Source: UBA4744 sp963717135 (GTDB lineage: Bacteria; Actinomycetota; Acidimicrobiia; Spongiisociales; UBA4744). Taken from it: a DNA stretch of 64,000 bases. Location of the stretch: positions 3,686 to 67,685 of the forward strand of contig CAVQVN010000001.1 of assembly GCA_963717135.1 (NCBI GenBank). The letters run 5' to 3'. The notes beneath the pieces are model-generated. The model was not told where the DNA came from. It made no database searches and worked only from the letters and a program-made list of their open reading frames with translations. Shown one piece after another: positions 46,962 to 56,918 of this stretch. Both the position numbers and the translations under genes were made by a program. Numbering within the stretch: the first letter of the stretch is position 1; every line of letters starts with the position of its first letter.

Positions 46962-49257
46962 TCAGCGCAGCACAGACAGCAGGTTGGAGTAGTCGTCGGT
47001 CCAAAGACGGAAGTCCGGGTCGATCACAAGGCGCCGCCAGCCGGGCTCCCCGCGGAGAGAATCAAGGGTGCCAGAGGCGGGAGCGAGCACCGCCCAATGC
47101 GAAGGAGTGGCGCCGGGAGCAACAGCCGAGTCGTAGGCGCGGGTGAGGGCATCGTATCCCAGCGATTGAGCCAATCCGCCGACAACCGGTTCGAGTGCGA
47201 AGTTTCGGTTCGTGATGTTGATGGTGATCAGCCCCGACGGAGCCAGCAAAACGCGGTAGGTTTCAATCGCTTCCCGGGTGACGAGATGAACTGGGATCGC
47301 GTCGGCGTTGAACGCATCAAGAATGATCAGGTCGTACGCGCTCCCTTTGAGTTGCTCGGCGGCCAATCGCCCGTCGTTGGTGATGATGTGGATGGTGCCG
47401 GGGGCATCGGACACATACGTGAATAGATCTCGATTTGTGGCGATCTCAACCACCTTCGGATCGATCTCGACGAACGTGAGGTCCGTGTCGGCGGTTGAAT
47501 AGGCCGCAATACCACCCGCGCCCCAAACCGATCACCAGCACCCGTCGGGTGTTGGGAAGCAGCCGAAATACGTCCCCGAGCGGACCAGTCCGGTGATAGT
47601 AGGCCGTCGGTTGTTGCGCCGAGTCGCCGAGTTGCTGCGTGCCGTGGACGGTGAGCCCGTTGTAGAGAGTTCGGACTCCCTGAGACTCGGTGACCCGGTG
47701 AAGGCCAAAGAATGTGCGGGCCAAATAGATGCCGTCGGTGGATACCGGAGGTCGCACTAGCATCAGGAAGGCGAAGGCAAGGGCGAAAGCAGGGGGATAG
47801 CGGATGGCCAAGAGGGCGACGGCCGGCACCGCCAGCGTGATGACCACGGCCGCGGCATTCGCCAAGTCCAGACTGCCCGTGATTGCCGCCAGCCCCCCCA
47901 TTGCCACCGGCACGGCCAACGCAGGCACAAAGCGAGCGATGAGCGACCGGCTGTCTGCTTTTCCCTTCCTGAGCAGCAACGCAACAACCAGAACCAGGGG
48001 ATACTCGACAGGCACTACGAACAACAGCGGGGCGATGAGCGCGTTGAAGAGACCGCCCAGTACCCCGCCGAGGGAGATGAGTAGGTAGAAACGAGTCAGC
48101 TTGGTGGTGGGCGGTCGATCCTCGTAGAGCCGCCCGTGGGCCGTCATTCCGGCACCGAGCAGGAGCAGCAGGTGAAGCGCCACCAACGCCCATAGTGGCC
48201 GTTGCATTCGGAGCGCCCATGTGACGAATACGCCGATAGTCGCCAGCTTGAGGATCGTCGATCCGACGGCTATCGAACGGAGGTCCCCCCGTGAGAACGC
48301 AACGATGAAGGTGATCAGGTAGACGCCCAGCGGGAGTACCCACAGCAGCGGAATCGAACCGACTTCGGCGGTAATAAACGCCGTCGAACCCAGCAACAAG
48401 CTGGAAGGAACAAACGCCAGGGCAACCCACCGGACTTGGGTGCGCCAGGACAGGTCGATCGGTTGCGGCCGCGGTCGATCGGAAGCCTCGCTTCGGTGGC
48501 GAACCGCCAGCCAGGCAGACCCAGCCCCCGCGGCCAGGAAGAGGACATAGCCAATCGTCCAAACGTGGGATTGACCGGCCACAGCCAGGGTCCGTTCGAC
48601 GACGATCGGGTATGACAACAACCCGACCAGGCTGCCAGCGTTCCCCACCGCGTAAAGGAAATAGGGATCGCCGCCCCCAGTGGCAATGGCATACCAGCGC
48701 TGAAGGACCGGACTCATCGTAGAAAGCGCGAAGAAAGGCAGGCCGATTGACACGGATAGCAAAGCGAAGATCCACAGCGGTCCGACACGAGCCGGTGGAC
48801 TCCAGAAGGCTGGAAGTGCGATCGGCAAGAACACCAACGGGAGCAGAAGCAGAACCACGTGGCTGAGGGCTTGTCGGCGAAGGCCAAGCCGGTTGAAGGA
48901 CGCATGGGCATACGCGTAGCCCAACAGCAACGTCAACTGAAAGAACACCAAAGCCGTGTTCCAAACCGCCGGAGACCCACCCAACTGCGGCAGGAGCATT
49001 TTGGCAATCATCGGCTCTATCAGGAACAGAAGCGCGGAGGCCAGAAAAACTGCCGCGGCGAAGAAGATGGAGATCACCGTGAACCGATCGCCTGCTCCTC
49101 GAAGACCGTGATGAAGTCCGACAAGTCCAGTACCCGCGACCGCCGGGGACAGGGATTGAACATCATTGGAATCGGGTGGTAGGTGATCGGCGGAATCTGC
49201 AAGACTCCGAACCGGGAGTTGCCGCCTTGGCCGGTGTCTCGGCGACGCCGTCGGCAA
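46962..49257 (-). CDS. Membrane-fused spermidine synthase-like protein (one frameshift)
   Basis: The frame opens at ATG 49257, but the conserved region starts near GTG 49077 (VISIFFAAAVFLASALLFLI, then EPMIAKMLLPQLGGSPAVWN), a signature of bacterial spermidine-synthase-like proteins with an N-terminal transporter-like domain. About 12 helices follow. Near 47510 one extra base in a C-run breaks VLVIGLGAGGIAAYS; the second frame continues FVEIDPKVVEIATNRDLFTY, IITNDGRLAAEQLKGSAYDL, LIILDAFNADAIPVHLVTRE and ITINITNRNFALEPVVGGLA to 46962. The DAF..D...P..L.T loop matches the catalytic region of polyamine aminopropyltransferases. It is a different subtype from the 44.7-46.8 kb gene. Confidence 0.82.
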
Positions 49258-49639
49258 CCGCGGGCTGCTCAGGGATCAGCGTTATCGGGACGGTCTGGAT
49301 CCATGAGGTCATACTCACAGCTTGCCACATGCGGTCCGCCGGCAAAAGTGCCGCCCGTGGATCTTTGCCTGCGATGACCACCCGGAGTGGCGGACTTTTC
49401 TTCTCCGGCGCCTTTTGGCTCGCCGGACAAGTTGTGAGATCGGATGGCCGAGTGAACCCGGTGGGCACGCGATGATGGTGAGGTTAGAAATGGGGTTCTG
49501 GCGCGCGGATCGCCGCTCGACGGCTCTCGTCGAAATAACTACCTGGTGGTCTAGTGTCAGGCGGCGGAGCAGTGGCTGTTTCGGCTCGGCGAGTCTGGTT
49601 TCGATTCCGGCCTTGACTGCCGATAAAAGGAAGGGTGCA
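49258..49639. other. Intergenic region between divergent genes
   Basis: This gap separates the minus-strand synthase-like gene and the plus-strand GT39-like gene. A 101-aa minus-strand frame (49163-49468, with VVIAGKDPRAALLPADRMWQ) covers much of it but shows no domain or ribosome binding site, and plus-strand frames here are Arg/Trp-rich shadows. Promoters for both flanking genes presumably lie here; no clear -10/-35 pair was found. Confidence 0.35.
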
Positions 49640-51158
49640 TTGACAGGAACGGGCCACCGGGAGGGAAGATTGGGGCCTCGCCTTGCACAACCCGTCCTGC
49701 GTGCCGTCATCGGCTTCGCCGCTCTCGGGTGCGTGGTGGGATTGATTTCGCTTGCTTTTCCGATCGGATTCGATGAGGCGGAACGCCTCACCGTGGCTCG
49801 CAAGATGATGCTTGGGGACGTGCTCTACCGAGATGTTGTCAACAACAAGCCGCCTCCGATCTACGGTCTTGTGATACTGCTTGACATGCTGCCGGGCTCG
49901 TACGAAATCGCGCGTGCCCTCTTTCTTGGATTCACTTGCTTCGTATCAGGGTTCGTTTCATTTGCCATTGCTACTGAGCTGGGTGCGTTCGTGGCACGGG
50001 CGGCCATGGCAGGTGCTTTCGTTGGTTTCATCAGCGGGCTTCAAGCTGGTTTCTTGCTCACGGTCGAACTGCTTGCGCTAATGATGCTGCTGTTTGCCAC
50101 GTGGCTGGTTGTGCGGGGTCGTATCGTCGCGGGCGGCGTGTTTGGTGCGTTTGCCGCGATGACCGACCTGCGCGCCGCAGTGATGCTGCTCGCTCTGTTT
50201 GTGCTGGCCGTATCTCTGGATGGCATGCGCTCTGGAAGGCGGTTGCTCGTTATTGGTGGAGTCTTGGTTGCTGCGTTGTGGGCCGTCGTGCTGGCCGTGC
50301 CGAGTATGCGTTTCTCGCTCGTCGATCTCAATCTGGCGTCACGGTCGGAAGGAATGTTCGATCCTCTCGCCGCGGCTAGCAGGTCATCTACGAGCGTTAC
50401 TACCCGTCGCCGGATCCTTAGTCGCGATCGGAGGGTCAATGACTGTCGCTGCCCTTCGGGAGAATCGAAGCAGGATGCGCGTGGCCCTTTTGACTGTTCT
50501 CCTGGGCGCTTCAATACCCCTTGTGTCAATGCTCCCCTACGACCATTACTGGGCGTTTCCCCTGGTCGGCATCCCGATCGCAGCTTCGGCACTTCCTCGC
50601 TCTGTCTCTCAGGGCCGCTCAGCTCTCCTGGTAATGCCGGCGGTTCTCGTTGCCTTCCTTCCTCAAGTAATTCATTCGGTGGAAACGCAGGAAATCCAGA
50701 AGAAGGAGACACTTCACTATCAGACAGTATCCGACGTGCTGGGCCGATACTTGGATGACGATGAGACTTTCGTCCAGTTTGACCCTCATCCGTTCCTGCC
50801 GGCTATGCGCCCCTCACAGTTCGGTGGTCGATCACCTGTCCTTGGCTTCGTGACGGCGCCGGCAGCCCGCGCTCAGGTCGAAATCGATCTTCTCGCCGAC
50901 GCGACACACTCCTCTTCCGCGATTGTCGATGATGGCAATGCCTTGGACAAACAGGCTTTTGAGATCAAGCCGGACCACCTCAGAGTCTGGCGGATGTTTC
51001 AAGAGCAACTCGACGGGTTCGCGTGTCGAGTTGTGGTTGGTGGGACCGTCATCCGACTGCGAACCGAGATCTGTGAGGAACTGCAACTGCCTGGGACGCT
51101 GCTGGTGCAGGAAGACACAGACTTTGGCCAGGTGTCTTCTCGTCAGCGTGAGTCGTGA
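49640..51158 (+). CDS. GT39-like polytopic membrane protein (frameshifted)
   Basis: TTG 49640 after AAGGAAGGGTGCA is a plausible start. Helix 1 (LRAVIGFAALGCVVGLISLA) is followed by FDEAERLTVARKMMLGDVLY and RDVVNNKPPPIYGLVILLDM, where the (D)E after helix 1 and the D...NKPP loop are hallmarks of the GT39/ArnT-type glycosyltransferase fold. Helices continue (AAMAGAFVGFISGLQAGFLL; LLALMMLLFATWLVVRG; LLVIGGVLVAALWAVVLAVP). The frame shifts near 50390 and goes on with LPVAGSLVAIGGSMTVAALR, SMLPYDHYWAFPLVGIPIAA and a soluble C-terminal domain of about 130 residues (YLDDDETFVQFDPHPFLPAM; IVDDGNALDKQAFEIKPDHL) ending at 51158. It probably transfers a lipid-linked sugar outside the membrane. Confidence 0.7.
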
Positions 51159-51244
51159 CTCATAAAATCACTGGTGGCCGCCCTCAAATCTGCAGATCAA
51201 TCACTGATGATGGCCCTCCCCACCCACTTCTGTCGGAATGACAG

Positions 51245-51865
51245 TTAAGGCGCCACCGGCTCGCCGTTGAGCTTGCGGTACACGTAGGCCATCGCCAGCA
51301 GTGAAACGGGGATCGTGATCAACAAGCCAATCCCGAGAGCGATCGCTCCGGCCAGGTTGAAGAAGAACAACGCCACCCCGAACCCGAACAGATCCCACTT
51401 CTGCGCCTTGGTGATGGCGGCGCTCTGTTCGATGCTCTGCATGATCCCGTGTTCCTTGTCGACGATGTTGTAGCCGAAGAACCCGAACGTGATCGCCAGG
51501 TAGATCCCCGGGACGATCAGGAACACAAAGCCGATGGCGACCATGATGCCGACGATGAACGAAGCGATGATGTAGGGCAGCGCCAGATCGATTCGCTGGA
51601 ACAGATCGGCGGTTTCGATCGGTTTGCCGTCGACGATCTTCAGCGCGATGCGGATCAAGCCCATGGAGATGAGGACCGACACGAACCATCCGATCAAGCT
51701 CATGAGACCGGCCAGGGCGCCCCGCCCCAACAGCCAGAAAAGCACATTGACGGCCAGGATGGCCAAAGCAGCCGACACCAGCGGGCCGATGTTCTCCTGC
51801 AGCTTCTTCCACCCATAGCTGAGTGCCTCGCCAATAGAAAAGCGGTTGATTTCGGGAACGGTCAT
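51245..51865 (-). CDS. DUF975-like integral membrane protein, 206 aa
   Basis: ATG 51865 follows GGAGGCAAG on the minus strand and is preferred over the longer frame from 51934. The sequence starts MTVPEINRFSIGEALSYGWK, then KLQENIGPLVSAALAILAVN. Five or six helices are seen (NVLFWLLGRG; LIGWFVSVLISMGLIRIALK; YIIASFIVGIMVAIGFVFLI; FGFGVALFFFNLAGAIALGI; LITIPVSLLAMAYVY), with GIYLAITFGFFGYNIVDKE and GIMQSIEQSAAITKAQKWDL between them, the pattern of DUF975/GlpF-membrane-domain-like proteins. Function is unknown. It is divergent from uvrC with 98 bases between starts. Confidence 0.7.
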   Translation of the reverse strand: MTVPEINRFSIGEALSYGWKKLQENIGPLVSAALAILAVNVLFWLLGRGALAGLMSLIGWFVSVLISMGLIRIALKIVDGKPIETADLFQRIDLALPYIIASFIVGIMVAIGFVFLIVPGIYLAITFGFFGYNIVDKEHGIMQSIEQSAAITKAQKWDLFGFGVALFFFNLAGAIALGIGLLITIPVSLLAMAYVYRKLNGEPVAP

Positions 51866-51963
51866 CTTGCCTCCAGGTGGTGATTCTCCGCTCCGTCGAC
51901 AATACCCGACGGAAACATCGAGACCGGGGAGCATCGACCCACTCTCGGTACACTTCGCCGGGC

Positions 51964-53796
51964 ATGCGACGCCCCACCTCTGCCGAAATCCCCGACGCTC
52001 CGGGTGCCTATCTCTTTCGCGACCGGCACGGGCAGGTGCTGTACGTCGGCAAGGCTAAGTCGCTTCGCAAGCGGGTTGCCAACTATTTCACCAACGATCT
52101 CCAGACGCGCACCCAGGCGATGGTGGAGGCAGCCGACAGTGTCGAGTGGATCGTCACCGAGAGCGAAGTAGCCGCCTTGATGCTCGAGTACTCGTTGATC
52201 AAGAAGCACCGTCCCCGGTTCAATATCCGGTTGCGGGACGACAAGAGCTACCCGTACCTGGCCATCACCCGTTCCGACGAATGGCCCCGGGCTCGGGTCA
52301 TGAGGGGGAAGAAACTCAAGGGCACCGAATATTTCGGCCCTTATGCCCACACCTACGCCATCCGCAAGACCCTCGACGAACTGCTCAAGACCTTCCCCAT
52401 CCGAACCTGTTCGGATGGGCTCTTCCGCCGGCAGAAGGCCCAGGGAAGACCCTGTTTGTTGTTCCACATCGAGAAGTGCTCCGGTCCGTGCGTGGGTGAA
52501 GTGACCGCCGGGGATTACCAGGATTATGTCGACGGACTGGCCCGCTTCCTGGGTGGGGACACCGACCAGATCGTTGATCAGCTGCGAGCCGGCATGGGGG
52601 CGGCCGCCGAGACGCTGGCCTACGAACAGGCGGCCCGGTTCCGCGATCGTCTCCATGATGTGGAACGGGCCATTGCCCGTCAGGAGGTGGTGACCGACCG
52701 TCGAGAGGATTTCGACCTGATCGCCCTCGAAGAGGACGATCTCGAGGCCGCCGTGCAGGTGCTGAACGTGCGGCGGGGCCGGGTGGTGGGGCGGTTGGGA
52801 ACCGTGCTCGACAAGGTGGAGGACGTCACCACTTCCGAAATCATCGCCAGCATGTTGCGAGAGTTGTACGGCGAGGAACTGCCGCCCAAGGCGGTGCTCG
52901 TGCAAGAACTGCCACCCGACCCCGAGCTGTGGAGCGCCTGGCTCAACGAGCGACGCGGCGGGCAGGTCTCACTACGGGTTCCGCAGCGAGGAGCCAAGCG
53001 CCGCCTGATGGAGACGGCCCGCACCAACGCCCGGGAGGCGTTCGCCCGCCATCGGCTGCGGCGCCAATCGGATCACAATGCCCGCGCCCGGGCGCTGCGA
53101 AGCCTGCAGGATGCGCTGGGTTTGCCCATTCCGCCCCTCCGGATCGAGGCGTACGACATCTCCACGATCCAGGGGACCAACACCGTCGGCTCGATGGTGG
53201 TGCTCGAAGACGGTCTGCCCAGGACCTCCGAGTACCGCCGGTTCCGGATCCGCACGGTCGACGGCCAGGACGATTTCGCCTCGATGGAGGAGGTGCTGCG
53301 CCGCCGGTTTGCCGCCTACCTGGCAGAACGGGATCTTCCGGTCGAGGAACGCGGCAGATTCTCGTATCCGCCGTCGCTGGTGTTGATCGACGGAGGAGCC
53401 GGCCAACTGTCGCGAGCGGTCAAGGTGCTGGGAGACCTCGATCTCGATATTCCCGTCGTGGGATTGGCCAAGCGAATGGAGGAGGTCTACCTGCCGGGGC
53501 GGCCCGACCCGGTCCGGATCCCTCGCGACGAAGAGGCCCTGCATTTGCTGCAAAGGGTTCGGGACGAGGCGCACCGTTTTGCCATCACCTATCACCGGCA
53601 GCTGCGCAGCCGCAGCATGATCGATTCGACGCTCGATGATGTGCCCGGTATCGGACCCACCCGCAAGAAAGCCTTGCTGCGGCAATTCGGGTCATTGAAG
53701 AGAATCCGGGCGGCCAGCCGGGAGGAACTGGCCGAGGCTCTCCCATCGGCGATCGCCGATGTTCTGTATGGCGCCCTGCACGACTCCGGGCGATGA
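51964..53796 (+). CDS. uvrC: Excinuclease ABC subunit C
   Basis: Makes the two incisions around a lesion after UvrA/UvrB loading. ATG 51964 is chosen (MRRPTSAEIPDAPGAYLFRD). Seen in order: a GIY-YIG nuclease (GAYLFRDRHGQVLYVGKAKS then LRKRVANYF; catalytic Tyr, Arg and Glu region WIVTESEVAALMLEYSLIKK), a Cys cluster (RPCLLFHIEKCSGPCVGEVT), a UVR motif (AAETLAYEQAARFRDRLHDV), the RNase H-like C-terminal nuclease (IEAYDISTIQGTNTVGSMVV and LVLIDGGAGQLSRAVKVLGD) and tandem helix-hairpin-helix (LDDVPGIGPTRKKALLRQFG). At 610 aa it is complete and intact. It is followed after 68 bases by rapZ. Confidence 0.97.
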   Translation: MRRPTSAEIPDAPGAYLFRDRHGQVLYVGKAKSLRKRVANYFTNDLQTRTQAMVEAADSVEWIVTESEVAALMLEYSLIKKHRPRFNIRLRDDKSYPYLAITRSDEWPRARVMRGKKLKGTEYFGPYAHTYAIRKTLDELLKTFPIRTCSDGLFRRQKAQGRPCLLFHIEKCSGPCVGEVTAGDYQDYVDGLARFLGGDTDQIVDQLRAGMGAAAETLAYEQAARFRDRLHDVERAIARQEVVTDRREDFDLIALEEDDLEAAVQVLNVRRGRVVGRLGTVLDKVEDVTTSEIIASMLRELYGEELPPKAVLVQELPPDPELWSAWLNERRGGQVSLRVPQRGAKRRLMETARTNAREAFARHRLRRQSDHNARARALRSLQDALGLPIPPLRIEAYDISTIQGTNTVGSMVVLEDGLPRTSEYRRFRIRTVDGQDDFASMEEVLRRRFAAYLAERDLPVEERGRFSYPPSLVLIDGGAGQLSRAVKVLGDLDLDIPVVGLAKRMEEVYLPGRPDPVRIPRDEEALHLLQRVRDEAHRFAITYHRQLRSRSMIDSTLDDVPGIGPTRKKALLRQFGSLKRIRAASREELAEALPSAIADVLYGALHDSGR

Positions 53797-53864
53797 GAAC
53801 CCCGCCGGCCCGCCCGGCGTGCGACACTTAGGGCCGTTGGTAAAGCCGGCAGAAGTGGAGGCAG

Positions 53865-54729
53865 GTGGTGGTTAGCCGACCGCAGGTATTGGTGGTGACG
53901 GGGATGTCGGGGGCCGGGCGCTCGACGGCGGCCAAGGTTCTGGAGGATCTCGGCTATCTGGTGGTGGACAATCTTCCCCCGGCGCTGATCGGGGAGATCG
54001 TCCGCTTCAACGATCTGGCCGACGTGCCCCGCCGGCTGGCGTTGGTGATCGATGCCCGGGGAGGCTTCATTCTTGGAGATCTCAGAGTCGAGATGGATCG
54101 GTTGTTGCGGGGTGGGGTCTCGACGGCGGTGTTGTTCCTCGATGCCGAGGACGACATGCTCATCCGGCGTTACAAGGAGAATCGCCGGCCCCACCCGATG
54201 GGTCGTGACACGCTGGAGGAGTCGCTTTTCGCCGAACGGGAGATGCTGGCCGAATTGCGGGCCGAGGCGGATTTCATCATCGACACCACGGACCTCAACG
54301 TGCACCAGTTGCGGGAGCGAATCGAGGATGACTTCCGAGGGCGGCCAACCGGAGCGTCCGATGCGCATTTCGGTGTCGTCGTTCGGGTTCAAACACGGCG
54401 CCCCCCGCGATGTGGACCTGCTGTTCGACGTGCGGTTCTTGCCCAACCCCCATTGGAAGGAGGAGTTGCGTCCCCTGACCGGATGTGACGCTCCGGTGCG
54501 CGACTACGTGTTCGACAACGAGGACACCCGGGCGTTTGTCGCCAAGGTCGAGGACATGTTGTCGTTCTTGATTCCCCGCTTCCGGGCCGTCGGCAAGTCG
54601 TACGTCAGCATTGCGATCGGCTGCACCGGCGGGCGGCACCGCTCGGTGGCGATCGCCGAAGAGCTGGGCCGATGGTTGGAATCCGAAGGAATTGAAGCCA
54701 CGGTGCGACATCGGGACACCGGCAAGTGA
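53865..54729 (+). CDS. rapZ: RNase adapter protein RapZ / YvcJ (one frameshift)
   Basis: Nucleotide-binding regulator; in E. coli it senses glucosamine-6-phosphate and steers sRNA decay, while its role in actinobacteria is less defined. GTG 53865 follows GGAGG. The P-loop reads VTGMSGAGRSTAAKVLEDLG (Arg instead of Lys, as is common in actinobacterial homologues), followed by VVDNLPPALIGEI and LFLDAEDDMLIRRYKENRRP. An extra C near 54332 (TTCCGAGG for TTCGAGG) breaks the frame; the second frame gives RPMRISVSSFGFKHGAPRDV, DLLFDVRFLPNPHWKEELRP and IAIGCTGGRHRSVAIAEELG. Corrected length is 287 aa, as usual. Its stop overlaps yvcK by four bases. Confidence 0.95.
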
Positions 54730-55697
54730 CGACGCCACAGACGTCGCTCGAAGCAGAGCTGCTCCAGCTCCCCGACGACGGACCGCGGGTGGTGGCCATC
54801 GGCGGCGGGCACGGCTTGGCGCAGGCTCTGGAAGCCGCCACGTCCTACGCCTCGGATGTGACCGCGGTCGTCACCGTCGGGGACGACGGGGGGTCGTCGG
54901 GGAGATTGACCACTACTTTGCGGATTCCTCCCCCCGGCGATATTCGCAAATGCCTGCTGGCGTTGAGCCCCGAGCCGACGGTGTTCCGTGAGCTGTTCGC
55001 CTACCGGTTCGAATCGACCGACGTGGCCGGACACTCGCTTGGCAATCTGATGTTGGCGGCTCTCACGCAACTGTTCGGCGACGATTTCGACGCCGCGGTG
55101 CGGGTGGCGTCGGGGATGCTCGGAACGATGGGGCAAGTTATCCCGGTCGCCCGCAAATCATTACACCTGCAGGCCATCATCGATGGGCGTCTCGTGGACG
55201 GTCAGGCGGCCATCACCAAGACCCGGGGCGCCTTGACCGAATTGCGGTTGGTGCCGGACGGCGAACCGGCCGACCCATCGGCCATCGAGGCGGTCCAGTT
55301 CGCCGACCAGGTTCTCATCGGGCCGGGCAGCCTGTTCACTTCGGTGATGGCCGCGCTGGTGGTGCCCGGTATGACCGAGGCGCTGCACAGGGCGCCCGGT
55401 CATGTGGTGTTCATCGCCAATCTGGTCACCCAGGACGGGGAGACGTTGGGGATGACCTGTGCCGATCACCTGGAAGCTTTGCGGCGGGTCGGCGGCGTGG
55501 GCGTCACCGGTACAATCGTTGCGCATCGGGGGGAACTCAAGATGGAGCCGCCCCTTGAGCAGGTCCGGGTTGATCGGGCGGAGCTGGCGGACATGGGTTG
55601 GGATGTCATCGAAGCCGATCTGGTGGATCCGCAGGCGGACTGGCCGCAACATGATCCGATCCGGCTCGGACAGGTTCTGGCCCATCTCAGGAACTGA
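54726..55697 (+). CDS. yvcK: Gluconeogenesis factor YvcK (CofD-like)
   Basis: Needed for growth on gluconeogenic carbon sources and for cell-wall organisation in Bacillus and mycobacteria (CuvA). GTG 54726 overlaps rapZ (GTGA). The CofD-like Rossmann fold shows VVAIGGGHGLAQALEAATSY, AVVTVGDDGGSSGRLTTTLR with PPPGDIRKCLLALSP, GHSLGNLMLAALTQLFGDDF, and ADQVLIGPGSLFTSVMAALV near the end. At 323 aa it is complete. The usual next gene, whiA, is absent; pgk follows after 20 bases. Confidence 0.95.
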   Translation: MTTPQTSLEAELLQLPDDGPRVVAIGGGHGLAQALEAATSYASDVTAVVTVGDDGGSSGRLTTTLRIPPPGDIRKCLLALSPEPTVFRELFAYRFESTDVAGHSLGNLMLAALTQLFGDDFDAAVRVASGMLGTMGQVIPVARKSLHLQAIIDGRLVDGQAAITKTRGALTELRLVPDGEPADPSAIEAVQFADQVLIGPGSLFTSVMAALVVPGMTEALHRAPGHVVFIANLVTQDGETLGMTCADHLEALRRVGGVGVTGTIVAHRGELKMEPPLEQVRVDRAELADMGWDVIEADLVDPQADWPQHDPIRLGQVLAHLRN

Positions 55698-55717
55698 AAA
55701 AGGACGGTGAGGGGAAC

Positions 55718-56902
55718 ATGGGTGGATACTTGACGCTGGATGACGTCGAGGTAGCCGGCAAGCGGGTTCTGGTTCGATCGGATCTCAACGTTCCGGTTTC
55801 GGGTGGTGCGGTGACCGATGACTTCCGGATACGGGCCAGTTTGCCGACCATTGCTCGCTTGCGCGAGGCGGGTGCCACGGTGGTGGTGGGCAGCCATCTG
55901 GGACGCCCCAAAGACCGGGAACCCGAGTTTCGGATGGATCCGGTTGCGAATCGGTTGGCCGAGCTGGGCGGCTTTCCCGTCCGGAAGCTCGACGCGGTAG
56001 TGGGGGCGAGTGTCGAGGCGGCGGTGGCTTCGGCCGGCCCCGGTGACGTTCTATTGCTCGAGAACACGAGGTTCGAGCCGGGGGAGAAGCGGAACGACCC
56101 CGCAATGGCCAAAGGGTTGGCGGCGCTGGCCGATGTGTTTGTGCTCGATGCTTTCGGTTCCGCCCACCGGGCCCATGCTTCAACGGTGGGAGTGGCCGAT
56201 TATCTGACTTCGGTGGCCGGTCCGTTGCTGGTCGAGGAGGTAGAGGCGCTCGGTTTGTTGCTGACCGACCCACCTCACCCTTTCACGGTGGTGCTGGGCG
56301 GAGCCAAGGTCTCTGACAAGCTGGGAGTGATCAAGTCTCTGTTGCCGAGGGTCGACATGATGCTGATCGGCGGCGGAATGTGCTTCACCCTGTTCAAAGC
56401 GGAGGGCTACGAGATCGGCAACTCACTCTATGAAGAGGACCGCCTCGAGGAGGTCGGCGAGGTGCTCGGCTCCGAATACGGCGACCGTATCCAACTTCCC
56501 GATGACCTGGTGGTTGCCGATCGGTTCGCGGCCGATGCTCAACGGGAGGTCGTCTTGCGCAACGCCATCCCGGACGACTGGATGGGTCTGGACATCGGTC
56601 CCCTTACTTCCGATAGTTTTGCGGCGGCCATCCGGGGTTCGGGGGCCGTCTTCTGGAACGGACCGATGGGGGTGTTCGAGTGGGAACGCTTCCGAAACGG
56701 GACGGAGGAAGTCGCCCGGGCGTTGACCGATCACCCGGGGTTCACGGTGGTGGGAGGCGGCGACTCGGTGGCCGCGCTGCGGATGCTCGGTCTGGAGGGA
56801 GAAGTGTCGCATCTGTCGACCGGCGGAGGGGCCGGCCTCGAAATGCTGGAAGGCAAGACGCTGCCGGGATTGACGGCGCTGGAACGGTGGGCGCGAAACT
56901 GA
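55718..56902 (+). CDS. pgk: Phosphoglycerate kinase
   Basis: Substrate-level ATP formation from 1,3-bisphosphoglycerate. ATG 55718 (MGGYLTLDDVEVAGKRVLVR) follows GGTGAGGGGAA. Substrate-binding Arg/Asp residues lie in RVLVRSDLNVPVSGGAVTDD, VVVGSHLGRPKDREPEFRMD and VLLLENTRFEPGEKRNDPAM; the hinge and ATP-binding parts are TVVLGGAKVSDKLGVIKSLL, MLIGGGMCFTLFKAEGYEIG and FTVVGGGDSVAALRMLGLEG with HLSTGGGAGLEMLEGKTLPG. At 394 aa it is complete. No gap gene precedes it, unlike in most related clusters. Confidence 0.97.
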   Translation: MGGYLTLDDVEVAGKRVLVRSDLNVPVSGGAVTDDFRIRASLPTIARLREAGATVVVGSHLGRPKDREPEFRMDPVANRLAELGGFPVRKLDAVVGASVEAAVASAGPGDVLLLENTRFEPGEKRNDPAMAKGLAALADVFVLDAFGSAHRAHASTVGVADYLTSVAGPLLVEEVEALGLLLTDPPHPFTVVLGGAKVSDKLGVIKSLLPRVDMMLIGGGMCFTLFKAEGYEIGNSLYEEDRLEEVGEVLGSEYGDRIQLPDDLVVADRFAADAQREVVLRNAIPDDWMGLDIGPLTSDSFAAAIRGSGAVFWNGPMGVFEWERFRNGTEEVARALTDHPGFTVVGGGDSVAALRMLGLEGEVSHLSTGGGAGLEMLEGKTLPGLTALERWARN

Positions 56903-56918
56903 TGCCCCGGTCGGGGGC

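Noticed and set aside
49163..49468. 101-aa minus-strand ORF upstream of the synthase-like gene
   Set aside because: No domain, no ribosome binding site, and it overlaps the start region of a well-supported gene.
51201..51977. 258-aa minus-strand ORF overlapping the DUF975-like gene
   Set aside because: Highly Arg/His-rich composition typical of a shadow frame; the alternative frame has clean membrane helices and a GGAGG start.
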